A DNA stretch of 64,000 bases from the NCBI GenBank assembly GCA_951213105.1, contig OX578145.1:116515239-116579238 (forward strand), read 5' to 3'. This DNA comes from Amaurobius ferox (Eukaryota > Arthropoda > Arachnida > Araneae > Amaurobiidae). Position numbers and translations under genes: made by a program. The notes under the pieces were generated by a model that saw only the letters and a program-made list of their open reading frames with translations, was not told where the DNA came from and made no database searches. Shown piece after piece: positions 24,801 through 36,884 of the stretch (positions are counted from its first letter, which is position 1; each line of letters starts with the position of its first letter).

Positions 24801-27579
24801 TGCTGGTGGAAGGTAGTTTTTTTTTTTACTCCACGAGTGTTGTGCTTAAAAACAGTGTACCATGTTCTTGAATGTGATAAAGTGTAGAATTAGATTATTA
24901 TCCTGCTTCCAGCTATTCTATTTGATTCATTTTTTTTTTTCGGTTCCTCAGTTGACATCCAGAGATCAAGGAGAAAATTATTGATCTTTTCACGCAAATT
25001 AAAACAAGAAGAATGGATTTCATTTTTAAATGAATAGATCAGGCTTGAACTGTAACAATTTAGGTTAAAGTAAGTAAAAATTATTTGATTTTGTTCTTTT
25101 AGGATTTTTATCAAGTTTCTGAAATTTTCTCTTTATACATGTTTGTTTCCTTTTACACAATTTTAAATCAAAGGCTAAAAATTTTCTACTAATTTTAGCT
25201 ATAAGCTGCTACTGATTGGACGAATAACAGAAATAACTTTTATTTTTCTAGTTGCATTTGCTAATAAATTTTGCAGCAGATAAAGAAAGAAATTGCTGAC
25301 TCAGCTGAGTCATCTTTGCTATTTTTCAGCATAGAGTTTGTGACAGTAAAAACAAGGAGCAAAAATCTTCTTTGAGTAAAATGTTCTAGAATGGCTTTAG
25401 TACACAATTTTGAAATATTTACTTTCAACTAGTAATAAAGTTCCCAGTTATACCCCCCAAAATTCAAAGACTCAAATATACTTTAATAAGGATTATATTT
25501 CTTACTGGCTAATTTGGTTTTTGAAATGAATGTGCTAAGTGCTAATTCACTTTTGATGAACATGTGCAAAAAGACTTTTTTCATAAAGCGATTTCATTCT
25601 CAATGATATATGGAAACTAAAAAATAAAAATCAAGCACATTTCAAGAACTATAGGAATCCTGCATGATGATATAAAGCATATATAATGCCCTGGGATTCA
25701 AATTCTAATTAACATTTTAAAAAAATCTTTTGCATTGGATTTGGGTTTGCACAGTTAAAAATTGTAACATCTTGGTATATACAGAATTCCATAAGTGGTT
25801 AACTAATTAAGTATTTATTTCTACAGATTAATTCAAACTGCATTTTGGGCAAATTTTCATATTCCTTTCTAAATTATAACAAAATATACTATATAGCTGC
25901 CAGTTTTAAATGCTGTAAATATACATTAGTGACCACTTAATTGAGTCATGGACATTAGGCAAGGATATTTTGAATGAAAAAAGCAGCAATTTTATAATGT
26001 TCAGCTGTTTCTATTGGTACTTTTTAGTCAATTAACTAGTAAAGAAAATAAGTGGCCATGTTACATAAGAATGCATGTACACAATGGAAGCGACCACCAG
26101 TATTTTCCACAGTACGATCATAACAGTATAAGAAATAGTTATTTAACTGACTAGTAGTTTATTCATCACGATATGAGTGAATAAAAGTGCCATTCTCCAT
26201 AAATACATAGTTGATGCACAAAGAAAGAAATTTGAGACTATCTTTCCATCAAAAATATTTAATCTTTATTAAATAAAATTTAAAAATAATAGTCTTAATA
26301 TGAAATTGTTCATACATTACATATTAATTGTATCACTCATAAAATATGGAAAAATTAATTTACCTCAATAAAAAACATTTCTTGAAATTGCATCAAATGT
26401 GGTCAAAGTAAAATAACTTCTAATAATGAAAAGAGGTAAGACATAAATTATATTTTAAGAGGTTGTGATACTTCCAATTACTACTATTTTGGGGAGTGGC
26501 ATAAACAGGGGGTTTGGGAGTCATCCCTATCCTCTACCATTAGCAGAAAAATTATATTAGTTCTCCTCAAGATACATATTAAAAAATGAAAAATCAGTAT
26601 TTTGAACTCACCTTTCAGTAATAACCCTCCCCATTCATTGAGAACCTGACTACGCTCCTAATTTTAGTACTCCCCTAAACAAATTTCTAATTTCTAAATA
26701 TGGCCTTGACAGAATATACTGTTGGATCTGCATTTCTTTGGTCTCATTGAGGGAAAATACCAGTGATTGCTTACACTATGCATATACCTTAGCCGTCACT
26801 AGGTGCTTGCAGACACCCCATTTGTCATCAATGGTATGCTTTAAACTTTCACAATAAAATTTAATTTAAACGCATCATTACTTATTGATTCAAACTGGTC
26901 TACTGAATTAATTTATTCAAATTCCTTGACTATTTTACACTTTAATTTTATTTAAATTATAAACCAGGAATTTTTATGGATTTAGCATTTAACCAGTTTA
27001 CTATTAGCCCAGGCTGTCAATTTCACTAGATAAGTCTATAACCAGTTAGCTCTGGGACAGCAAATTTTCAAAACACTGGATAGTTCATAATAATCAAATA
27101 CTTTATAAATTGATCAAATTAATTGCTAATGCTAATCTAAGGTATGACATTTATAGTACTCAAAAATATTTTGAAAAAAAAAAAATATAAGTAAATTTAA
27201 GTTGATTTAAAACTTTTATAGCATCTGTACACAAAAAAAAAAAAAAAAAAAAAAATCCCATAGAGAACAGTCAATTTATAAAGATCTGGATGTTATAAAA
27301 TCGACATCTTAACTGTCTAGTAATAAATGTTTGTAGAAATTGTTTGTGTCGGCTGAGTTTTTAAAATATCTAAACAAATCATCATTACTACAGTACCTGA
27401 ATATGTACAATTTTTAAATGGATGCTTTTGTCTAAATAAATGAATGTAATGTTTTACGTGGGTATAAACTAATCATTCACTCAAATCCATGGCTTAATCG
27501 TAGTATCGAGGATCAAACCCCAAATATTTCTAATCATAACTAGTGAATAGATTGCTTCTCTTGTTTACAGCTCTTTAAA
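24801..27579. other. Intergenic AT-rich sequence
   Basis: No conserved coding match, terminal repeats or tandem arrays were recognised. A 27-base A run lies near 27231-27256. Confidence 0.45.
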
Positions 27580-28028
27580 ACTATTTTAGTTCGTGAAACG
27601 AGAATTCGACTTTCGAGTAATCAGTCGTTTATACCGCTCGGTTTAAAACTTGTAGAAAATCTATTTCTGAAATTAAAATTTCTATGTATGTTTCTTCGCT
27701 GGAATAGACATATTTATTTAATATTATGTCTTTCAAGCATATTGTAAATGAAAATAAAAAGTTGGAATGCGTTCTTTTATGCATGTCAATTCTGAAATAA
27801 AAATTCCCGTTTTCACCACCACAAAATGATCCGGTTGCGAACGTTCCCAAGTTATCGTTTTCGCGAAGGCGTTTTTGAATGGATCATGCTACGCAAGAGT
27901 TTGTTTATGTTCTGTTTGACGTGATCCTAGCGAAACAGATGAGATGTAATAATATATCCCTGAATATTACTTGTAAGAAGTCGAAAATATTTGTTTCTAG
28001 AAATATCAGCTTTCGTAAATAAATCAGA
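27580..28028 (+). promoter_or_regulatory. Probable WASHC1 promoter and 5' UTR
   Basis: Immediately upstream of the WASHC1 start the AT-rich background gives way to a patch with many CpG dinucleotides (for example cgagaattcgactttcgagt near 27600 and gttttcgcgaaggcg near 27865). This local CpG enrichment and position suggest a promoter region. The adjoining minus-strand gene ALG12 points away, so a shared bidirectional promoter with an unplaced ALG12 leader exon is possible. No TATA box or start site was identified with confidence. Confidence 0.45.
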
Positions 28029-28262
28029 ATGAGGATGCAGTCATATGAACTTCATCTTGTTCCTCCTGATCTCAGGAGAGAAGAGGCAATTCTGCAAATT
28101 GCTGATTCCTTAGACTATATGAAAAAAGTTACAGATAGCATATTTAAAAGAATTCAGGATCGCGTTTCGGAATATAGTAATCGATTGCAAGCTGTACAAA
28201 AGCGTGCGGATATAGCCCAAAGAAAAATTAATAAAATCAAAGGAAGCTGTAAAGCAACAAAG
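28029..28262 (+). CDS. WASHC1: WASHC1 (WASH1) coding exon 1
   Basis: WASHC1 is the Arp2/3-activating subunit of the endosomal WASH complex, which drives actin assembly for retromer-linked sorting. This exon gives 78 residues of the N-terminal WASH homology domain, including YELHLVPPDLRREEAILQIA, SLDYMKKVTDSIFKRIQDRV and AQRKINKIKGSCKA. Heptad-like spacing fits the coiled coil that contacts other complex subunits. The first ATG (28029) is followed by another in frame at 28035; either could be used. The donor GTGAAG at 28263 leaves phase 0 after KATK, where relatives continue VFSS. That is exactly how exon 2 begins. The open frame continues past the donor into intron, but that extension has no similarity to the family. 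Confidence 0.94.
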
Positions 28263-28606
28263 GTGAAGAAATTTTGTAGCTTACTTTTGTACCTGTTACA
28301 AATGCCTGTCCCTTCGAATGAGTGATATTTATTTTATCTGAATGCTATTTATCTCTGATGGAAAAGTCTTAACAAGAAACCCTGCATTTTGTTTGATTTT
28401 TGATTCACTTTTTAAATATCTATGAAAAATATTCCCCTGTTCGAAACTTAAGCTTTATTGAAGTCATCTTATGGCAATATTAAATATCTTAAGCTAACGA
28501 ATTCTGTAGCAAATCAGTATTTTGTGTCTAGTATGCTCTTGGTATGCCTTGTTGCGATTCACCATTGGTTATACTTGCATCAAAGATTAAACTCGAGAAC
28601 AATGTA

Positions 28607-30237
28607 CAGTGGCTCCCAAAAGTGTTCGTACACTTTAAAAATTTGTAGAAAAAGCGCTGTCGCCTGGAATTGAATTCGAATATAAAGTTCAATATTTTTT
28701 CATATCATCTCCATGTGATTCTGAAAAAATATTGACTCTTTTTTTATAAAAATGAAAATGCAAGGAGGCAGAGAAAGAACACGTCACAAAAGTGATAGTA
28801 CACCAAAACATTTTCGGATAAATTCATACATAAAATTGTCTGTCACTTTTTTTTTTTATTTTTGCATTGTGGTAACATTTAAAAAATCGTTTGGCTTTAA
28901 TCTTTGCTTGCTTACTTTGTAATATTTATAGTATTATTTAAAAATGGCTCGTAGTCGTAAGGAAACAATGAACAGCATTCAAAAATTGCATTGATTACTT
29001 TTCATCATAGTAGTGGTAAATCGGTTCATAATATCGCAAAATTAGTAAATTTAACCCATTCTATGGTACAGTATGTGATAAAACACTTTAAAAAAAAAAG
29101 TTGGATCAAAAACAAAGTAAAAAAAGGTCATCCGGCAAAGTTAACTCAACGGGAGCAGAGATTTGTAGTTAGAAAATTTGTGAAAAATCTACGTTTGAGT
29201 GCTGTAAAAATTTCTACAGAATTTACTGAAAAATTTTCTACTTCAATTTCACCTGAAAGTGTTCGATGAATACTCAGATCACCTGGATTATATGGGTGTT
29301 TTGCCCGAAGAAAATTTTTTTAAGTGCGAAAAATAGAAAGCTTAGGCTTACCTTCACAAAATCAATGATAAATAAGCCCGAAACGTATTGGAATCATGTC
29401 TTATTTGCAGATGAAAGCAAATTTAACATTTTTAGTTCTAATGGGTGTATAATTGTTTAGAGAAGAAAAAATGAGGAACTTAATCCCAAGAACTTAGTTG
29501 GAACAGTAAAGCATGGCGGTGAACGTGTCTTTGTTTGGGGGTGCATGTCAGCATCAGGACTAGGTAATTTGGTATATATTGATGGCATAATGAATCATGC
29601 TCTTTATTTAAATATTTTAAAAGACAATTTAAAATTATCAGCCCAAAATTCGGGTATTGGAAACAACTTCGTTTTTTATTAAAATAACGATCCTAAGCAC
29701 ATGGCTCTCAATGTTCATCTCTGGGGTCTCCATAATTGTCCACAAGTTCTGAAAACACCACCTCAATCGCCAGATATAAACCCAATAGAACACATTTGGA
29801 GAGAATAGGAGGTTAGAGTACGAAGACACTACATTAAAATGAAAAGCGAACTAAAAACAGTAATGATCAAGTAATGGAGGAATATTGATGCAGAAATTAC
29901 AAAAAAACTAGTAAACTCTATTCACAGGCATTTAAAATCTGTCGTGGATACTAGAGGATATCCTGCTAAGTACTAATTTACTGAAATATTACAATATTTA
30001 CTGTTTGTAGAGATTTCTTTTAAATTGTACGAAGATTTTTGTGACGTTACTTTTTGATTATTATTTTTTCAAAAAAAAAAGTTTTACTATGTTTTTAAAA
30101 TATTTTATGTAGTTTTGTTAAGAACGAGTTATAGATATTATTAAAAAATTCCCATTCTGAAATATTAATTTTTATTAATGGATAGAGCAGTATTTCATTG
30201 AAATTCGTAAGTGCACGAACACTTTTGGGAGCCACTG
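28607..30237 (+). mobile_element. Tc1-type transposon with intact ends
   Basis: Inverted ends of about 30 bp (cagtggctcccaaaagtgtt at 28607 and its mirror aacacttttgggagccactg ending at 30237) differ at about one position. TA target dinucleotides flank the element at 28605-28606 and 30238-30239. At 1631 bp it has the usual Tc1 length and encloses a broken transposase. It lies 345 bp inside WASHC1 intron 1. Confidence 0.95.
28944..29976 (+). pseudogene. Tc1 DD34E transposase, inactivated
   Basis: The start MARSRKETMNSIQKLH ends early at a stop caused by a frame change. It continues as an N-terminal helix-turn-helix (HHSSGKSVHNIAKLVNLTHS) at about 29000-29070. The catalytic half shows VLFADESKFNIFSSNG (first D) near 29410, VFVWGCMSASGLG near 29535 and PPQSPDINPIEHIW (E) near 29770. 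The second catalytic position is ruined: where relatives have a QDNDPKH motif, the sequence reads stop-N-N-D-P-K-H. Further stops follow, for example after HIWRE. It ends with RGYPAKY. The element could still move if a relative supplied enzyme, since its ends are intact. Confidence 0.92.
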
Positions 30238-30284
30238 TATGCCAGGCGAACACTATAATGAAGAGTTCTTTAGTTCAATTTTAC

Positions 30285-30493
30285 CAGTGGCGGTGCGTGC
30301 ATAGGCCCTGCGGGAGCGACAGTGCTCTTCCTTGCAGCTTCGTGTGCAGCTTCCTATGTGCACATGCACACAACAGTCAAACACCACGCTTCAAAGTTCC
30401 AGCGCCGTGGTGTTTGACTGTTGTGCGCATGCGACGCTGCAAGGGAGAGAGAGCACTATCAGTGCCACAGTGCCTATGCACGCACCGTCACTG
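30285..30493. mobile_element. 209-bp foldback MITE
   Basis: The ends cagtggcggtgcgtgcatag and ctatgcacgcaccgtcactg are inverted copies with one mismatch. The inner arms, around caacagtcaaacaccacgct and gtggtgtttgactgttgtgc, pair as well, so almost the whole element folds into one hairpin. It is much richer in G+C than its surroundings. A diverged relative lies at 24497-24800. Confidence 0.9.
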
Positions 30494-30660
30494 AATTCTA
30501 CAATGCCCGATTAAGATACATATGAAAACAGTTGAACAATAACATGAAAAGGAAATTGGGAGCATAGGCGCCGAGTTTTCAAAATCTCGGGGGGAGGGGG
30601 GGGGGCACAATCCGATCAAGTTACACAGAAGATTCACAAAGTCGATAACGATATAATAAC

Positions 30661-30930
30661 ATACAAGACCTTCTTGAAAAAAGCAAGCATATGTCAATTA
30701 GATGACTACAATTGTTTCGAGGGCATTATAAGCCCTACTTGAAACCAAAAGAACAGTATGCGCCCTTAACAACCACCAAGAACAAACTGCCCAACTAACG
30801 GCAGTAGTAGTTGTTAAGTGCACATACTGTTATTTTGGCCTGAAGAAGGGGGCTAATAATGCCATCGAAGCAACTGTAGTCACCTAACTGACATATATAT
30901 GCTTTCCTCAAGGAAGTTTTCTAAGTTATT
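30661..30930. mobile_element. MITE of the 19.2-kb long-TIR family
   Basis: The left arm (cttcttgaaaaaagcaagca, gtttcgagggcattataagc) and the right arm (ttggcctgaagaagggggct, tttcctcaaggaagttttct) are inverted copies matching the ends of the element at 19189-21940. They are joined by about 30 bp of central sequence. No coding sequence remains, so this is an internally deleted, foldback derivative. Confidence 0.85.
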
Positions 30931-30954
30931 GTCTTACAAGCAGGAGTTTTGGAG

Positions 30955-31225
30955 TGGGATAACAGAGAGATCAAGTCGCGGGGATTGTACTCGGAGGACC
31001 CGAGTTCGATTTCTGGCTTTGTCTAAACTGTCTCTGTGTACGAGCATGCTAAATTTGTGGGTTTGAAAGTCCTTCCGAGCGGTTGGTAGTAAGAAAAAGA
31101 GGGTCGGTCCCTGTGGATGTCGTCCCCACTGGGTTCCAGTTTAAATTAGATGGCACTATTCCGGAGGTCTAAACAGAAATTTTACACTTTCGGGTAGGTC
31201 GGACGGTCTAGGTTGAAAGAAAGAA
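30955..31225 (+). repeat. tRNA-derived SINE, single copy
   Basis: A B-box-like word (gagttcgatttctgg) near 31008 is preceded by a degraded A box. It is followed by the shared body words gtccttccgagcggttggta and ggtaggtcggacggtctagg. It belongs to the same family as the copies at 14165-14520 and in the 39-47 kb arrays. Confidence 0.75.
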
Positions 31226-31500
31226 ATCAGCAGTTTTATTTATTGTACGATAAATATTTTTAATCTTTTTAGGCCTGTGCCACTCTAGTTTACCACTTAT
31301 AAAACTTGAGCTCTTTGACTCATGACCACACTCCCTTCTTGATGTAGCAGATAACATCGTCTATGTATTGCATTTTCTCCCTTCGAGGAGCATTTAGGTG
31401 TTGAAAGTGAAGGGGCACTACTAGTGCCTTGTAGCGTTGCCACTGATAAAGGTAACGCTTGTAGTCCCCCTGGCAAGAATCCATCATATTATACCTTTCA

Positions 31501-31792
31501 CAGGGATGTATCTAGAGAAATGTGAGTGGTGGTTGATTTTCCAGAACAATTATAATTGAGAATATAAAATTTCGAAACGAGCTTCACTTTAATTCGCACA
31601 CATAAACAGTATTAGTATTGTATACTTTAATATTAAAGAAAAACATTTGATAAAATTGAATATAACTTTTTTTAAATGTAATTATAATATGTATATTTTT
31701 TTGGATGAGTGGTGGTCCGCAATTGAGTGGTGGTCGGAAATTCTGAGTGGTGGAAACCCCGACCACCACCGACCATTGTAGATACATCCCTG
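31501..31792. mobile_element. 292-bp MITE with cagggatgtatcta ends
   Basis: The left end cagggatgtatcta is mirrored by tagatacatccctg at 31779-31792. Subterminal gagtggtggt and accaccac tracts extend the inverted similarity. The middle is AT-rich with no coding match. Confidence 0.8.
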
Positions 31793-32629
31793 CTTTCATC
31801 ATATTGTTGATTACCCACACCAGACCCAGATATGGTCGGTGGGATCTCTATGAAGATTTCCCGATGAGCCGGGACCATTGCATTTAATATTTTCCTTAAG
31901 GGCCTAAAGGGGCGATCATATCCCGTCTTTCCTAGACCAATCTCGGAGCTAGTATCCGTGCCTGCCCCACACCCACTGAGGATAAAAAATGATAGTTGTA
32001 AAACAATAAAATCAAAAACAGTAGTTATGATATGTAACGAAACTTTAAGATTTCGTCACATATAAACTTATATGAATTTGGATGTCCATCCCATCATGTG
32101 AGCAAGATATGTAAAAACATAAACGTGTAAATGAAAGGCTTAAAGCACCAACATGACTAGTGACACTTTTTGCCAAACTGGGATTTTTTCATCAAATAAC
32201 ACTTAACTGTATGCAGCAATTTCTGGAAAAATCCTATTTTTGTTAAAATTATAGCATTGTCATGTTTCACCAATCCCTTTAAATGAAGCATCTAATATAG
32301 TTATATTATTTAATTAAAAAAACACACCTATCAATACAATTTCATAGAATGCGATGCGCAAAGCCATTATAACATATATACTTACCAATGTTGCTCTTAA
32401 ATCGAAATCTTCATCTTTAATATAATATGTAGGATTTTCAGCAGTTTGGGGATTTCTCACGCAAAAAGAAATTTTTGCTGTTTTAACTTAAATTTATCCA
32501 TGAGAAAAATTTAAATGTATCCATTATATTTATATTTAATTACAAATCGAAATAAAACCTTTACGAATATCACAAATATATTGCGTTCATTTTTCATCAC
32601 AAACCAAAATGAAACCTTTATTAAAAGAA

Positions 32630-32725
32630 CCAAAACATCACACTGCCATCAACACCATAAACATCACACTGCCTTCAACACCACAAACATCATACTGCCT
32701 TCAACACCACAACCACAAACATCAC
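32630..32725 (+). repeat. ~31-bp minisatellite, about three units
   Basis: Units of about 31 bp with the core aacatcacactgccttcaac repeat about three times. Two overlapping open frames across it are artefacts of the repeat. Confidence 0.75.
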
Positions 32726-33611
32726 TCATCTGAAACCATAACAGTTGAACATATGCCAAGTCCTCCTACAAAATGCAACCATTTTTCCTATGAGTCTGAT
32801 ATTTTCAATTTTCTCATAATTTATAATTCTAGCCTTCAATTCTCAAATGACTTGGGGCTATTGGCTGCTTAAACGTCCGACGCTCACCAGGAATAAAAAT
32901 GCACGCGGAGTTTGCAGCTTCAGACGGAATGGATACCACTTGTAAAGACGGCACTACACTGGTATATAGAATCGAAGAGTAATTACAGAGAAGATCTCTT
33001 TAGGTAGACCAAATAAGTCATCTCTACTTCATGGTTATCATTTATAGTTGTTACTGGAGGGAGCCAGCTATTTTTTGAAAATGCCAATCCCATGGCTGTA
33101 AATATTCTGGTTTTCTTTGAATTAGGTGGTCAGTCGAAGAAGTTCTAGTAACCAGGTGTTTTTGTCATTAACAAAAACATGTTTCCTGGGAGTAAAGATG
33201 AGCTTGGTTTGTGTGCGAGATAGTTTACGGCTCTATGGTAAGGAAGATGTGAACAAGGCTGAACTGAAATGTGACATTTACGTTGATAGGATTTTCTTTC
33301 AATTAATTTTATGTTTAAAAAATTTCATTTTCTGGTATTTAGTAAAATATGAAGTTAGGAAAAGATCTTGTGGAATTTCCCAGAAGGGGCAAAGCCCCCT
33401 CTGGAAAAGTTCAGCTGGGGCTCGTGCCCCTGTGGCGCCTTGTAGTACTGTTCAGCAGGAGTTCGTGTGTATAAAAATAATTAACATTTTACTTAATTAA
33501 AAAATGATAAATGAGAAGAATTTGTGAACTTTAGATGTTTTGCATAAAATATATTTTCAAATAATCTACAGTAATTAATTTTTAATAGAGCTGTAAATTA
33601 TATTTCTGTAG

Positions 33612-33898
33612 GTATTTTCTAGCTGTAAATATCCTGCTGTTGATATTCTTGATGACTATAAAGCTTTATTCACAAAAGATCTTGAGCTTGATGGAAAACA
33701 ATTCTCCAGTTATCATGTAAAGTCCAGACACATTAATCCTGATGAAAAGATATTAAAACAGAAGCTTCAGTTCTATAATGTAAGAGTTCCAGAAAGACAA
33801 AAAGAGAGAAGCCAGATGGTGGAAGAAGGCCTTGGGAGGTTACCAAGGGAACTAGATTCTGTCAGCACTTTGTTACTTTTTAATACATCTGAGAATCC
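33612..33898 (+). CDS. WASHC1: WASHC1 coding exon 2
   Basis: This exon starts VFSSCKYPAVDILDDYKALF after a tctgtag acceptor and ends with STLLLFNTSENP at a consensus GTAAGT donor, leaving two bases for exon 3. The stretch KVFSSxKYPA at the exon 1-2 join and the SVSxLLLFNTxEN motif at the end are both conserved in the WASH family. Between them is the linker with DEKILKQKLQFYNV and RLPRELDSV. It encodes 95 residues plus a split codon. No in-frame stop occurs. Confidence 0.94.
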
Positions 33899-34330
33899 GT
33901 AAGTTACAATTCACTCTCACTAGTATATATTGCAAGTGCAATTCTTTGTAGGATATTTTATAAAAAATAAGATGGTCATAAACAGGCTACAAGAAATGAT
34001 CTATTCTCCGGTTTATCATCAGATCTTATATTTTTATGACTGGCCTTGTACTACTTTGTTTTTAAATTGTTTATTTTATTTAAAAATGGTGTTGCAGTAT
34101 GAATAAAATTGAGTTTCAAGAGTTTGCGGAAATACTAAAAAATTAATCCAAGATCAGTATTAATCCAGGAACAGTGGCATAAGGCTGAATTTCTGATAAT
34201 TAATTGTCAATTTTATATCCCATCAGTTTAGAGAAGCAAATTATAAATAAGACAGATATTTTTTGCAGTATTTGTTTAGAATTCAATCTGTTCAACATAT
34301 TTCAACAAAAAATTTTTTTTTAATAATATA

Positions 34331-35270
34331 ACTTTCCTTATATACATAACGTATAAGAAAAGTATTGTGAAGGGGGTCGAAAATTCGAATTCGAGTTTTC
34401 AACGAGAGAGCACGTTTCAAGCATCCCTGATCACGAATCAAACATTTTTGAAGTGATGCCAGTGTGTGTGTGTGAAAGTATGTGTGACTGTATGTGTGTG
34501 TGTGTGTCAGTGAATCTCTCTGCGGAGACAATAACTGACTAACGAATTTTGGTACAAAAATCATAATCCGTAAACACTGGAAGCCTATTGTTTTTATATG
34601 TAATGGAATGTTCAGAACCCCCCCCTAAATTTTCGAGTGAAATTTTGAAAAAATCATCAAAAAATCAAAACCGCTAATAAAGTTATGCAAATAGACATTT
34701 CTTATGTAATTTTTCATTAGAAAACGATTGACATAAATTTTAGAACACTAACATGAACCGTTCTTGAGATATTGCACATTTTTAAAATAAATTTATCAAA
34801 AAATCCCATAAATTAAACAAAAACTATTAACTTTTGAGAAACATGTTCACTTTTCATATGTAATACCATGCGATAAATTTGGTGACATCATTCTCGTGGA
34901 TCTAGCTCGTTCCATTCATGAAAAAAGATACTTTGAGTAATACTTTTGTATTTGAATGCCAATAGTCATTTATCTGCTGTAAGAATAACTTATTTCTTCG
35001 TCCATAATGCTTGGCGAGATTTTGGCGATGAATTTGATGGAATGTCGCCAACTTGGTGACTTTTTAAATGTTGCTAAATTAACGAAAAACTCGCCAAATG
35101 GATAAACATGGCGCTAAATCAATGATGACTCATTGATGATGACGACATGGAAAATGACGACTCATTGACGAAAAATTCAATATCTTAGAAAGAATATAAA
35201 TAACTACTATAAAAATAATCTTTTTTTTTACTGTAGAAGTAGTAAATTCATTGCATTATATAAGGAAAGT
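34331..35270. mobile_element. 940-bp element with actttccttatata ends
   Basis: The 14-base end actttccttatata at 34331 is mirrored by tatataaggaaagt at 35257-35270. A (gt)n-rich stretch lies near 34459-34507. No transposase is recognisable. The right end runs straight into the next family, whose words atgtgctgcccacatcagat follow. Confidence 0.65.
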
Positions 35271-35383
35271 TATGTGCTGCCCACATCAGATTTTTAAGTA
35301 TAGTTTTGACTTCATAAAACTGCCAATTTGGCATTTCTGTCACTGTCCCTCAGTGATGAGTTGAATTTTCATCTCTTACAACA

Positions 35384-36884
35384 GTAAAAATCTGATGTGG
35401 GCAGCACATGACTTTCCCTGCAGACTTATATTAACGTTCTCTTTATTTTAATTAAATTTATTTCACTTTTAATTCAATTTTCGTTCTCATTCGGTAACCG
35501 GGCTTATTTTCAAAGGTGGCGTAGGGAAAGTACGAAAAACTAAAATATCTCGAGAACGGCTAGTCCTAGTGTAATGTGGTTGGCTTTATTTTTTTCGTCG
35601 TTAAAAATTACGTATTAACTCAACATTTAATGGATATATTTGAGTATACCCAGTTCTTTAGTTTAGATTTGGGCGCTTTTTGCGGGCCATTTTGCAAAAA
35701 AAGGCAGGTCATTTTTTTCCGAATTGTACCAAAATCTAATCAGCACCAGGGTAACCCAGAAGTGACTCATCTACCGAATTTTGTGAAATTCGGTCCATTA
35801 GTTTTTCAGTTAGAGTGGATACAAGCTTTTGCGGGCCATTTCACAAAAAAAGGCGGGTTCTTTTATCCCGAATCGTACCCAAAACTAATCAGCACCAGAC
35901 TCGCTCACAAGTGACTTACCTACCAAATTTTGTGAAATTTGGTCCATTAGTTTTTTAGTTAGAGTGGATACAAAATCTGCACAGACAGACGCACACACAG
36001 ACGTCACGCTAAAAATAGTTTTTTCATATTCTAGAGGTCTCGAAACGTGTAGATCCGTCGAAAACTCGAGTTGCGATTTTCGGCATGATTCCAATACTTT
36101 CCCTATACATTACCATGTATTGCAGGGAAAGTAAAAATCTGATGTGGGCAGCACATGACTTTCCCTGCAAACTTATATCCACGTTCTATTTATTTCAATT
36201 AAATTTAATTCACTTTTAATTCAATTTTTGTTCTCATTTGATAACTGGACTTATTTTCAAAGGTGGCATGGAAAAATACGAAAAAAAACAAATATATCTC
36301 GAGAACGGCTAGTCCTAATGTAATGGGGTTGGTCTTATTCTTTTCTTCGTTAAAAATTACGCATTAAACAAGCATTTAATGGATATATTTGAGCATACGT
36401 AGCTTTTTAGTTTAGATTTTGATAATTTTTGCGGGCCATTCTGCAAAAAAAGGCAGGTTATTTTTTTCTGAATCATACCAAAATCTAATCAGCACCAGGG
36501 TGACCTATACGTGACTCATCTACCGAATTTTGTGAAATTCGGTCCATTAGTTTTTCAGCTACAGTGGATACAAGCTTTTGCGGGCCATTTCACAAAAAAG
36601 GCGGGTTCTTTTATTCCGAATCGTACCCAAAACTAATCAGCATCAGCCCCGGCCACAAGTGACTTACCTTCAAAATTTTGTGAAATTCGGTCCATTAGTT
36701 TTTTAGTTAGAGTGGCTACAAAATCTGCACAGACAGACAGACACACACACAGACGTCACGCTAAAAATGGTTTTTTCGTATTCTAGAGGTCTCGAAACGT
36801 GTAGATCCGTCGAAAACTCGAGTTGCAATTTTCGGCATGATTCCAATACTTTCCCTATACATTACCATGTATTGCAGGGAAAGT
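35384..36884 (+). repeat. Two tandem 747-bp units
   Basis: Two direct copies start with gtaaaaatctgatgtgggca at 35384 and 36131. Each has actttccctgca near its start and tgcagggaaagt at its end, an inverted pair of 12 bases. Inside each, two sub-repeats share the word gcgggccatt, and a gacagacgcacacacagacg tract follows. A third, inverted copy lies at 49375-50170. An additional inverted fragment (about 35257-35300) faces the first unit. No conserved protein is encoded; the open frame across 35576-35914 follows the sub-repeats. Confidence 0.85.

Larger units (their letters stand above)
28263..33611 (+). other. WASHC1: WASHC1 intron 1
   Basis: A 5.3-kb intron between a GTGAAG donor and a tctgtag acceptor. 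It contains a Tc1 element, two foldback MITEs, a SINE, a third MITE and a short minisatellite, listed separately. Bases 31793-32629 and 32740-33611 show no recognisable feature. An open stretch at 33126-33500 has no conserved match and contains small hairpin-like words such as aaggggcaaagccccct. Confidence 0.85.

Noticed and set aside
27629..27850. Minus-strand 73-codon frame next to the WASHC1 start as an N-terminal ALG12 exon
   Set aside because: ALG12's N terminus is already complete with its own ATG at 15511, and this frame has no similarity to the family. It could at most overlap a leader exon.
33126..33500. Possible extra WASHC1 exon or independent small gene
   Set aside because: Exon 1 and exon 2 join exactly as relatives do (KATK to VFSS), and this stretch has no conserved match or clear splice signals.
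34292..34564. Minus-strand frame with repeated HTHTYSHT-like text
   Set aside because: It is a translation of a (gt)n-rich tract in a repeat element.
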